This document shows positions 8,737 to 15,449 of a stretch of DNA of 64,000 bases, one piece after another. Every line of letters begins with the position of its first letter. Position 1 is the first letter of the stretch. The notes under the pieces are model-generated. The model was not told the origin of the DNA, did no database searches, and saw only the letters and a program-made list of their open reading frames with translations. The position numbers and the translations under genes are program-made. The DNA lies in IMG/VR virus record IMGVR_UViG_3300027857_000014, positions 1-64,000 of that record. One strand, written 5' to 3'. The DNA comes from a virus.

Positions 8737-9022
8737 CTCGAGCTTCAACGTCAGAGATAACTTGTTCCAACGCTTTCGTGACTAGAGTATCACCTCTAGC
8801 ACGAAAGTACTGGACAAGTGCTGTTAATAGACCGACTAGCAATGAAACTTGTGCTAAGAACAGCCAATCGATAGTTGTGTGACTTGGTAAGTCGTAAGCG
8901 ACTGCGAGTATAGTAGTAGAGAATGCAGCTATGATGACTTGCTCCACGAACTTAAGAGTAGCACGCTCCCACGGTTGTAACGGGTGCTGTTTGATCCAAC
9001 CCTTAACGAATAGGTTATCCAT
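8708..9022 (-). CDS. Holin-like membrane protein
   Basis: Predicted 104 aa. Two hydrophobic segments (about residues 30-48 and 54-70) follow an N-terminal region with PWERATLKFVEQ, a pattern typical of r1t-type holins (ERA..F.Q), and precede a charged tail. It is directly downstream of the endolysin gene, 15 bp away. Holins form lesions in the cytoplasmic membrane that release or activate the endolysin. Assignment rests on pattern, size and neighbour, not on a search. Confidence 0.7.
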   Translation of the reverse strand: MDNLFVKGWIKQHPLQPWERATLKFVEQVIIAAFSTTILAVAYDLPSHTTIDWLFLAQVSLLVGLLTALVQYFRARGDTLVTKALEQVISDVEARARLPLNPPQ

Positions 9023-9037
9023 GTTTCGCTCTTTCTA

Positions 9038-10027
9038 TTACACTTTATACGTTAACTTCGTTCCGGGATAGATAAGGCTAGCCGACACTTCTTGCCCGTG
9101 CTGATGTGCCACGACTGACAGCGTATTGAGATTCGCGACGTACAGGTCTTGCCACCAATTAGCAATGCCTAATTTAACTGCGATAGATGCTAGTGTGTCT
9201 CCAGACTGAATGGTATAGGACTTTGTAGCTGGTGTAGCAACCGTTGGCGTAGGGTGCTTTTGTTGGATGTTAACAGACTGAGCACTAGTAAGTGTTTTAC
9301 CGATAATGGCAGCACACGAGCGTACTAGGTTCGGGTTGGAACGAGCTTGACCGTACTCCCAGATCCATAACGTCTTGTGCCCTCTACTCTTAGCTAGCAC
9401 AGCATTGTCGATAGGGTTGTTCCCACCGAACTCTGACACTAGTTCTATAGCGGGTTGTATGACGTGAGCACCTAAGTTAGACAGTGTACTCTCTTGCAGT
9501 GCCAGCCAATTGGTGTACTGTTGGGGTACCCAAACGTCAACGACAGCGGACAACGCTTCCATAACTCCGGACCAACCTTGTACTAGCGGGTCAGCCCACG
9601 TAGTGACGATGAAAACACCGGAGTTATGCGACATAACCTGTGCTAAATGTTGAGCCCCTCCTACTTGGTTGTTCCACTCAACCTCGAGGTCCCCACAAAC
9701 TATACCGTCACTTACTGACATGAGCTCCTTTAGTATCGCAACTTCTCCGTCTATTTGGCTGTTGCCGAACTTAGGACCGTACATGTACGTATACGGTATG
9801 TACCCACAGCCCTGGCTTAGCACAGTGCTACGCTGCTCTCGTATCTGACTAATATCTCTGTACCACCGGTTTTCACCGTCGGCGCATTTGACCGCTAGCG
9901 AGTCTACACCCATAGCTCTCGCGGTTTGGGAGGCGACTTCATAGTCTTTCAACCCCCAGTATGCGGATTCTGTTCCTACGAATAGTACTACATTTCCAGT
10001 TTGACGTGTTGCAACTGCCTGATCCAT
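9038..10027 (-). CDS. Endolysin: TIM-barrel-like glycosidase with C-terminal LysM
   Basis: Predicted 329 aa. The N-terminal ~230 aa look like a TIM-barrel hydrolase, with acidic motif CGDLEVEW near residue 113, WVPQQYTNW near 167 and TLWIWEYGQ near 220, compatible with a peptidoglycan glycosidase. A short Thr/Pro linker follows. The C-terminal domain has the LysM signature YTIQSGDTLASIA near residue 272 and a closing YPGTKLTYKV. LysM binds N-acetylglucosamine polymers. Paired with the holin-like gene downstream, it forms the lysis cassette. The exact hydrolase family is uncertain. Confidence 0.75.
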   Translation of the reverse strand: MDQAVATRQTGNVVLFVGTESAYWGLKDYEVASQTARAMGVDSLAVKCADGENRWYRDISQIREQRSTVLSQGCGYIPYTYMYGPKFGNSQIDGEVAILKELMSVSDGIVCGDLEVEWNNQVGGAQHLAQVMSHNSGVFIVTTWADPLVQGWSGVMEALSAVVDVWVPQQYTNWLALQESTLSNLGAHVIQPAIELVSEFGGNNPIDNAVLAKSRGHKTLWIWEYGQARSNPNLVRSCAAIIGKTLTSAQSVNIQQKHPTPTVATPATKSYTIQSGDTLASIAVKLGIANWWQDLYVANLNTLSVVAHQHGQEVSASLIYPGTKLTYKV

Positions 10028-10063
10028 GTTAAAACATCCTGTCTATGTAAAAATGTCGAGAAA

Positions 10064-10093
10064 GTTAGTCTTATCTTAGCGGATAAGACTAAC
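10064..10093 (-). terminator. Hairpin between 10101-10487 gene and endolysin
   Basis: Perfect 12-bp arms (gttagtcttatc, 10064-10075, and its complement 10082-10093) with a 6-nt loop. It lies between the stop of the upstream minus-strand gene and the endolysin start. The minus-strand side continues into TTTCTCGACATTTTT, so a factor-independent terminator, possibly partial, is likely. Confidence 0.6.
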
Positions 10094-10100
10094 AAAGGTA

Positions 10101-10487
10101 CTAGTCCGGGTCGTGTAAGTGAGCTTGCTGTCCGTACTTTATAGCCCGACGGATGTCGCTCTCTCGAGTGAGTATCCACCCTAGAGAAGCTTCTTCTAGC
10201 AGAGTCTCCAAGTCGTAAAAGGAGAACACTCTTGTAAAGTACTCCCGCGTAAAGTTCTTGTTGGAGTTACCTAGAACCGTACGTTGGCACTCACGTAATA
10301 GAGTTGCGACTAGGTCGTTTTCTTGACTTTTCTGTTGGTATATGCTGACGAGTGTGTATCCCTGTATAGCTTCGTAGGCCTGTTCTAATGTATGAGTACG
10401 TAGGTAGTCTCTCATCGCACCCTTTACATGATTACTTACACGGACGACGTACGGATATGTAGTCTTCCACCAATCTGTCTCGGTCAT
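10101..10487 (-). CDS. Hypothetical protein, 128 aa
   Basis: ATG with RBS AAGGGAG. Largely alpha-helical in appearance (many K, E, L, Y), no recognised motif or membrane segment. Preceded by a predicted promoter (10528-10557) and followed by a hairpin terminator (10064-10093), so it appears to be its own transcription unit. Function unknown. Confidence 0.65.
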   Translation of the reverse strand: MTETDWWKTTYPYVVRVSNHVKGAMRDYLRTHTLEQAYEAIQGYTLVSIYQQKSQENDLVATLLRECQRTVLGNSNKNFTREYFTRVFSFYDLETLLEEASLGWILTRESDIRRAIKYGQQAHLHDPD

Positions 10488-10527
10488 AACTGTACTCCCT
10501 TTTAGTACTATTGCTTCTATATAATAT

Positions 10528-10557
10528 AGTATAAAAGGTTGTTCAGTGGGTTTTCAA
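10528..10557 (-). promoter_or_regulatory. Predicted promoter for the 10101-10487 gene
   Basis: Minus strand: TTGAAA (10557-10552), 18-bp spacer, TATACT (10533-10528). The -35 box overlaps the last codons of the small gene 10554-10727. Confidence 0.65.
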
Positions 10558-10727
10558 GGTTGTTTCTTTTGCTTTTTGGTGGGTTGGTTGAGTTGTTCCT
10601 TTTTGAGTACGGCTCCGTGCATGAGTCCTCCGACTTCTGGTTGTACGACTTCGTCGCTGTGTAGGCGTTTGCGTTTTTTGCGTTCTTTGAGTTGGAGTTG
10701 GGCTATGCCTTTGTCATGCTTCTTCAT
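10554..10727 (-). CDS. Small Lys/Gln-rich basic protein, 57 aa
   Basis: ATG at 10727 with AAAGGA 8 nt upstream; it overlaps the stop of the upstream gene (10714) by 14 bp. The product is very basic (clusters KERKKRKR and TKKQKKQ) with a short GGLMHGAV centre. A nucleic-acid-binding role is possible. No family recognised. The RBS, the overlap and the clean end before the next promoter support it being a real gene. Confidence 0.6.
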   Translation of the reverse strand: MKKHDKGIAQLQLKERKKRKRLHSDEVVQPEVGGLMHGAVLKKEQLNQPTKKQKKQP

Positions 10728-11148
10728 AGAGTAAGTCCTTTTCTGTGGTTAGGCCGTCTTGTATAAGGAGGTGCTGAATTTTGTCTCCGCTCTCCCAGAC
10801 GACTACAGCGGTGAGAGTACCCTTAAACTGTTCGAACAGTGGAAGTAGGATGTCATCGTATAGGATGCCGGAGAACTCGTCATTCCAATCGAGGTCAGTT
10901 ACTACTAGTGCGTCCGGCCGAACGTGTCCTCGCATACTCTGGTTAAGCAGTTCGAGTTCCCATGTATTGGATAGCATATCGACGTGTAGTAGTATATCGT
11001 CCTTCTCTGTTAGCCAGAGTTTGCCTGTGTTCTCAGACCCTTGGCCATCTCGATCTGGTAGGGTACGAACCCAAGCTAAGAAGTCGAAGTCTCTGGGTAA
11101 CTCGAGCCAGACTGTTTGCAGGTGAAAGCGGGAAATGTTGTAGCTCAT
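10714..11148 (-). CDS. Hypothetical acidic protein, 144 aa
   Basis: The start is placed at ATG 11148 (MSYNISRF), with GGAG 7 nt upstream. An in-frame start at 11217 would lie upstream of the promoter predicted at 11181-11209. Alternating hydrophobic and polar stretches suggest a beta-rich fold. No family recognised. Overlaps the next small gene by 14 bp. Confidence 0.65.
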   Translation of the reverse strand: MSYNISRFHLQTVWLELPRDFDFLAWVRTLPDRDGQGSENTGKLWLTEKDDILLHVDMLSNTWELELLNQSMRGHVRPDALVVTDLDWNDEFSGILYDDILLPLFEQFKGTLTAVVVWESGDKIQHLLIQDGLTTEKDLLYEEA

Positions 11149-11180
11149 ACGTGTACTCCGTCTATGAGGTGAATATAATA

Positions 11181-11209
11181 AATATAGTATACTCACTGGC
11201 AGTTTACAA
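11181..11209 (-). promoter_or_regulatory. Predicted promoter for 11148 unit
   Basis: Minus strand: TTGTAA (11209-11204), 17-bp spacer, TATATT (11186-11181). It is divergent from the plus-strand promoter at 11238-11267, with their -35 boxes 29 bp apart. Confidence 0.65.
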
Positions 11210-11237
11210 GGGGTCACTTACGGAGGGTTAAGTACTC

Positions 11238-11267
11238 TTGTAAACACACAAACGTTTATATTATAAT
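11238..11267 (+). promoter_or_regulatory. Predicted promoter for the sigma-like gene
   Basis: TTGTAA (11238-11243), 18-bp spacer, TATAAT (11262-11267). Lies 40 bp before the start of the sigma-like gene at 11307. Confidence 0.8.
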
Positions 11268-11306
11268 ATATTATATAAATACATTTTCCATAGAAAGGTT
11301 CTGTAG

Positions 11307-11966
11307 ATGTCGGACTTTAACCAAGTAGTCGGAAGTACCATCATACGAGTACGGGAATTGCGTAGTAGAGGCCTCTTTATACAGGCGAACGAACTACTAG
11401 CAACTGTGCTACCTCAGTGTATGGAAGTAGCACGCGCAAAATACAACCGACGACTGCATATGAGGAACCCACAGTGGGCTGAAGATACCAACGCAGAGGT
11501 AATGGTGCAGTTTCTGTTGGAAGTATACTCAGACAACGACTATATCGTTCGGAACCCATGGCAGGTTATTAAGAAGGACTGCTATACGCAGTATCACCGT
11601 CTTATGGTAAGAGAGGGTCTGGAGGATGACGCAGATACGTCATTACCCGATAGAGTACCTTCCAAGGTTCGTATGAGTATAGATCGTCTACTGAGAGAGT
11701 CGGATAGTGATACTAGCCCTCACCCCTACGAAGACGTAATTGAGAATAACTTACCGTACTTATATGCGGAAGAGGTGCTGGAAGCTGCTGTAAAAGACAC
11801 TCTCATGCGGGAAGTCTTCCGTTTACGCGTGTACGACAAGTACGGTTGGGATGAGATTGCTGAATTAGTAGGGTATTCAGAACGTACTTGTCGTAGAAAG
11901 TTTATCGGGGTCATTAGCTTACTTCGCGACTACGTCATGCAATACCCTGAATTGTACTTAGGATAA
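11307..11966 (+). CDS. Sigma-factor-like / HTH regulator
   Basis: Predicted 219 aa; ATG with AGAAAGG upstream. The N-terminal half (about residues 20-100) is helical and resembles sigma region 2 in layout. The C-terminal part has a convincing region-4-like helix-turn-helix near residues 180-205 (WDEIAELVGYSERTCRRKF). The acidic linker between them is typical of ECF-type sigma factors. It could direct host RNA polymerase to late promoters, but the window shows only a sigma70-like promoter type, so another DNA-binding role is possible. Expressed from its own promoter at 11238-11267. Confidence 0.6.
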   Translation: MSDFNQVVGSTIIRVRELRSRGLFIQANELLATVLPQCMEVARAKYNRRLHMRNPQWAEDTNAEVMVQFLLEVYSDNDYIVRNPWQVIKKDCYTQYHRLMVREGLEDDADTSLPDRVPSKVRMSIDRLLRESDSDTSPHPYEDVIENNLPYLYAEEVLEAAVKDTLMREVFRLRVYDKYGWDEIAELVGYSERTCRRKFIGVISLLRDYVMQYPELYLG

Positions 11967-11989
11967 GAAGGTAGAAGGTTGACAAAGTT

Positions 11990-12688
11990 ATGGTATGGAG
12001 AACGTTCGAGGTAGAACTGCCTCTCACAACGATGGCAGCGTCTATGATGAGAATGCCAGCACCCACTGCCGCTAAACCCAACTTGAAGCTGTATGTAGTG
12101 ACTCACGTCTTCAATAACACTACTAGTATGCTGTGGTGTAATGGGAGTGAGATGTATGACAAGAGTGCTATCGAGAAATTAGGGTTAGCACAGGACTTAA
12201 TGTCCGCAGTAGAGGCACCCGACTCTTACGTGTCTTTGTGGTCTTCCAATCATATGCGTATGAGTACTGTCAGCTACTGGGATAAAGGACAAAACACGTC
12301 TGTACATACACGTTGGCACCAACATACGTTTAAGTTGGTGACAGATCCAGGTCGTATAGAGGGTTCAGCACGGTTTGAGACTCATGCTTGCCTGGATAGG
12401 GCTATGTCTACCAATAGGAATGTGTTGCTAGAACCTTATGTGAGAGCGGTCTTCCACGTAGACTGTGAAGTAGCGGGTGGTAGGGAAGTAGAAGTCTACA
12501 TTAAGGGTATAGAAACCAGGCCGGTTTATGTAGATTGTAACGGTGAGTTCGCGACTACGTATGTACAGGATCTAGTTGAGGAAGGTAAACACATACACAG
12601 GCACCGAGTAGATGAGATTACCGATTTGCCAGACTACGTTAGTAAGCAACGGTACGAGGACTTATATGGTGACCGCTACGACTTTTGA
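11990..12688 (+). CDS. Hypothetical protein, 232 aa
   Basis: ATG with AGAAGG about 11 nt upstream, 23 bp after the sigma-like gene, so probably co-transcribed. Beta-rich appearance and a histidine-rich patch (KHIHRHR) near residue 203. No recognised family or membrane segment. Its last 13 bp overlap the end of the convergent HNH-like gene. Confidence 0.65.
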   Translation: MVWRTFEVELPLTTMAASMMRMPAPTAAKPNLKLYVVTHVFNNTTSMLWCNGSEMYDKSAIEKLGLAQDLMSAVEAPDSYVSLWSSNHMRMSTVSYWDKGQNTSVHTRWHQHTFKLVTDPGRIEGSARFETHACLDRAMSTNRNVLLEPYVRAVFHVDCEVAGGREVEVYIKGIETRPVYVDCNGEFATTYVQDLVEEGKHIHRHRVDEITDLPDYVSKQRYEDLYGDRYDF

Positions 12689-13203
12689 GCTTCTACACTT
12701 TGGTCTTTGGCTTCTATCGCAGCTTCATCTTTAGCAGTGGCAGTAACCTGGTAACCCGCTACTAGGTAGCGTTGTACGAAAAAGTCCTGTGCCGATAGGT
12801 GGTGGATGCCGATTTCAGGGTCTCTGTGATGCTTGTCACATAGAACTAGCATGTTATCTTCACTGTCCACCCAGTTTTGCGCTGTAGTAGCGTCCGTAAC
12901 TGCTGGGAAGTCGATGCCCAACCTAATTGGGTCGCAAGCGTCGATGAGGCTACGCTCCACTGGGAAGTGATGAGTCTCCATAGCTTTCGCACCGAACGGG
13001 TTCTTAGTTGGGTCCGAAAGTGTAGTATGAGTGACTCCACATACATAACAAGGAGTGTCTAGGTCGTACACCATGCGTTTATGTGTTGCTTCGTATATTG
13101 GCGTATCTTCTCTAGCAGGGTGTGGGGGAGTAAGCTCAACAGTAGCTACTTCGAGGGTAGTTTCATGGACATGCGAAAGTTCGTTAGATGTTGGTTGTTG
13201 CAT
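12676..13203 (-). CDS. HNH-like zinc/nuclease protein
   Basis: Predicted 175 aa. After an N-terminal extension of about 48 aa there is a C-x2-C pair (CYVCG), a METHHFPVE segment near residue 78 and LCDKHHRDPEIGIHHL near 125. This C-x2-C, H-H, C-x2-H arrangement matches zinc-stabilised HNH folds. Phage HNH proteins often assist terminase or act as homing nucleases; here it is free-standing, downstream of membrane genes. Catalysis is not proven, and a purely structural zinc fold is possible. Confidence 0.65.
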   Translation of the reverse strand: MQQPTSNELSHVHETTLEVATVELTPPHPAREDTPIYEATHKRMVYDLDTPCYVCGVTHTTLSDPTKNPFGAKAMETHHFPVERSLIDACDPIRLGIDFPAVTDATTAQNWVDSEDNMLVLCDKHHRDPEIGIHHLSAQDFFVQRYLVAGYQVTATAKDEAAIEAKDQSVEAQKS

Positions 13204-13239
13204 GAGTTTTTCTCCAGTTAAAATGTACGTGTATTTGAA

Positions 13240-13324
13240 GCTATAGTTAGTTTTTACCCGTACTATAGGAGGACTTGTATGATTTATATATCTTCATTTT
13301 TAGTACGGGTAAAAACTAACTATA
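13240..13324. repeat. Inverted repeat element, copy 2 (24-bp perfect arms)
   Basis: Arms 13242-13265 and 13301-13324 are perfect inverted copies. The outer 16-18 bp equal those of the element at 3006-3091, and the interior again holds TGTATGATTTATATATC. The context is also the same, between two minus-strand genes. Conservation of arms and core with change between them suggests a functional element, such as a regulated terminator/promoter or a recombination site. Confidence 0.85.
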
Positions 13325-13333
13325 CACTCGTTA

Positions 13334-13855
13334 CTACTTGCTGTCGTCAAGTGGCTTCTGCTGGGTAGTTGGTGCTGCACGTAAGAGTTGCAAGAGTATG
13401 CCTGTCTGTTTCAGCAGTTCCTCATCCTGTGCGTTAAGGTGCTCCAGTAGTTGTTCGGTGTCATGGTAGGTCTTTTGAGTCGTCCTGTACTGTTCATCCG
13501 CAAGTAGTTCCTGTTTGCGGCCTAGTACAGACTGACCAACCGCTAGTACAGGTAAAGCCCACAACTGTACTAGGTTGCTACAGAACAGCAGGAAGGGAAA
13601 TGGGTACTGGTCGTATCGGAAGAGCCAAAAGCCTACTCCGGCGAGGGCTATCCATAGCAACATCCAAAGTACAAGCACGTAGAACGCCCAAACAGTTCCG
13701 AACCCTTTAGTAATCCACACGGCGAACCTCTCGTTGAAGTTGGCTGTGCTAAGTTCAATGGAGTGAGCTAGATTGACGTTCTTGGGTGTGTGAGCTAGTA
13801 GTACGTGAGAGAATAACGTCTTTTTAGCCTTGATCTGAGGTGTCTGAGGGTTCAA
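13334..13855 (-). CDS. DUF1003-like inner-membrane protein
   Basis: Predicted 173 aa; TTG start with AAAGGGG 8 nt upstream. The centre fits the DUF1003 pattern: FGTVWAF before two hydrophobic segments (about residues 56-75 and 86-108), YDQYPFPFLL between them, then a charged helical tail. DUF1003 proteins are bacterial membrane proteins of unknown function and unusual in phage; a role at the host envelope (lysis timing or exclusion) is only inferred from the surrounding membrane genes. Confidence 0.75.
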   Translation of the reverse strand: MNPQTPQIKAKKTLFSHVLLAHTPKNVNLAHSIELSTANFNERFAVWITKGFGTVWAFYVLVLWMLLWIALAGVGFWLFRYDQYPFPFLLFCSNLVQLWALPVLAVGQSVLGRKQELLADEQYRTTQKTYHDTEQLLEHLNAQDEELLKQTGILLQLLRAAPTTQQKPLDDSK

Positions 13856-13870
13856 TGGCGGTACCCCTTT

Positions 13871-14050
13871 CTAGGTAAACACTAGTAGTGTCCAGGCTAT
13901 GGCAGCGAGTACACCGATGAACAACCAGAGCAACCACCAAGAGGTTTTAGCTGTCCAAGCGGGGTAGCCGTAACCGAGTATACAGACTGCGGCGATGAAC
14001 AGCATAAGTACAGCGGTTGGTTGTATGCACCTGTGTAACCACTCTATCAT
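13871..14050 (-). CDS. Small two-segment membrane protein, 59 aa
   Basis: ATG at 14050 overlaps the stop of the upstream gene (ATGA), indicating translational coupling. Two hydrophobic stretches (about residues 12-29 and 38-58) are separated by a short polar turn, GYPAWTAKTS. Size and topology fit a second holin, antiholin or other small phage membrane protein. No family recognised. Confidence 0.65.
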   Translation of the reverse strand: MIEWLHRCIQPTAVLMLFIAAVCILGYGYPAWTAKTSWWLLWLFIGVLAAIAWTLLVFT

Positions 14051-14760
14051 GTCTTGGGCTCCTCTCCGGTAATTTTGTCGACTAGTTCCAACGTATGCGC
14101 TAGAGTACGTAAGTGATCGTTAAGGTGACGAATGGCCGGAGCTGCCACGAGTCGAGCTTCTAGTACTAGTGTGAGTATCATGAGCACAAAGAGTACTATT
14201 TCGAGCACTCGTACGGATTGTACGTAGTCGTCAGCTGACTTTGCGAGGTCAGTGTAGGTAGAGATGAGCGATTGTAGGTAAGGAGACTCGTGAATGTAGA
14301 ATACGCCTACATCCGGTCGGACAAGGTCGAATGAGTTCGGCGGATTGGTTTTCTCGATGGCAAAGATGCGAGTAAGTGCGTCGTGCATAGCAATGTAGTC
14401 CGTCTTACCTTTTTGTAGTGCTGCGATTGCAGTTGCCGGGTAGTTCGAACTGTCGGAGTACATCGCACTTTGAGTCTGCTCCCACAGCGTGGCGTCGGCT
14501 GCGACAGTTTTCGTAAGGGCTGCGTAACTAGCAACACCACCTGGAGACTGTAGCAGGATGATGTTATAGAACATACGCTGTGTGCGAAGTTCCTGACCAT
14601 TAATGGTAGAGGCTATCGAACGAGTGTGCACCTCTTGTAGTAGTACGAGTTGGATAAGGACTTGTGCGCTAACCAGTAGGAATGCGACGATACTAACGGA
14701 ACTGATATACGAAATGACAAGCAGTCTTACGGACTGCTTTGTAATAGGGGAGTTTGGCAT
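14047..14760 (-). CDS. Membrane protein with sensor-like extracytoplasmic helical domain
   Basis: Predicted 237 aa; ATG with GGAGG. A transmembrane segment at about residues 16-38 and another at about 184-204 bracket a helical region starting INGQELRTQRMFYN, which resembles the helical ligand-sensing domains of PilJ-type receptors and histidine kinases. After the second segment only ~35 aa remain, so no kinase or methyl-accepting domain is present. It is coupled to the small membrane gene 13871-14050. It could modify host signalling or act at the membrane during lysis; this is inference. Confidence 0.6.
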   Translation of the reverse strand: MPNSPITKQSVRLLVISYISSVSIVAFLLVSAQVLIQLVLLQEVHTRSIASTINGQELRTQRMFYNIILLQSPGGVASYAALTKTVAADATLWEQTQSAMYSDSSNYPATAIAALQKGKTDYIAMHDALTRIFAIEKTNPPNSFDLVRPDVGVFYIHESPYLQSLISTYTDLAKSADDYVQSVRVLEIVLFVLMILTLVLEARLVAAPAIRHLNDHLRTLAHTLELVDKITGEEPKT

Positions 14761-14773
14761 AGCACCTCCATCG

Positions 14774-15085
14774 CTAGTGGAAGAAGACCTTTACGGCAAG
14801 ACCGATGACTGCACCTAAGATTGCAAGGAGAAGCGTTCCTTGTACATAAATGATGCGTTTGTAGTTCGATTCTTGTGACTCAAGAATCGCTTGCTTTGCC
14901 TCTTTCAGGTCCTGTTTGAGTTCCTTCAGCTCTTCAGACATTACACGAATTTGCTCCTGTTGGGCAGTTTGGGTAGTTTTCAAACTGTCTATTTGAGGTC
15001 TTAGAACTGCTTGTTCATCCAACGCTCGTTTGATAGAGGACTGAAGCACCTCGATAAGTCTAGACACGTCGGATTGTCCTGGCAT
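14774..15085 (-). CDS. Coiled-coil protein with C-terminal membrane anchor
   Basis: Start placed at ATG 15085 with GAAAGAG upstream; a GTG at 15094 is also in frame. About 75 residues of coiled coil (QIRVMSEELKELKQDLKE) precede a single hydrophobic segment at the C-terminus (GTLLLAILGAVIGLAVKVFF). This layout is seen in XhlA-like lysis or exclusion proteins of phages. It lies between tail genes and membrane genes. Function inferred only from topology. Confidence 0.65.
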   Translation of the reverse strand: MPGQSDVSRLIEVLQSSIKRALDEQAVLRPQIDSLKTTQTAQQEQIRVMSEELKELKQDLKEAKQAILESQESNYKRIIYVQGTLLLAILGAVIGLAVKVFFH

Positions 15086-15111
15086 ATCTAGCACTCTTTC
15101 TTCTATACTGT

Positions 15112-15435
15112 CTATGGCGCACTCAGAATCTGTAGTTGTTTCATGTCAGCGTGTACGGGAGATCCCGCGATAGTAATAGTGATGTACAAGTTCCACACTC
15201 CGGCTGTGCTGACGTCTGCGGATTGCCACGTATAGTGAGCCTTGCCGTTTACGGCATCGTCCACAGTCCACGTACCATTACATGTCTTTAAGTTTCCGTC
15301 CTGGTCTTGCATTTTCATCGTGACGGTAGCACCGCTTAAGTTAAACGTACTGCCATCCATGTGCTGAAACACAGGAGCGAACGGTATCCCAGTATCGCCT
15401 ACGTAGATAGGACTATAGTCATCTACAACTGCCAC
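15112..15435 (-). CDS. BppU-N-like baseplate/tail domain protein
   Basis: Predicted 107 aa; GTG start with AAAGGAG. The sequence follows the pattern of the N-terminal domain of phage baseplate upper proteins: GIPFAPVF, then SGATVTMKMQDQDG, NGKAHYTWQSADVSTAG and a closing beta strand. In lactococcal phages this domain attaches receptor-binding proteins to the baseplate. Here it is a stand-alone beta-sandwich next to the long Ser/Thr-rich fibre gene, which it may link to the tail. Confidence 0.7.
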   Translation of the reverse strand: MAVVDDYSPIYVGDTGIPFAPVFQHMDGSTFNLSGATVTMKMQDQDGNLKTCNGTWTVDDAVNGKAHYTWQSADVSTAGVWNLYITITIAGSPVHADMKQLQILSAP

Positions 15436-15449
15436 ATATGTCTCCTTTC

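Noticed and set aside
9038-10179. Longer endolysin or extra frame upstream of 10027
   Set aside because: Upstream frame crosses the hairpin at 10064-10093 and lacks an RBS; ATG 10027 has one.
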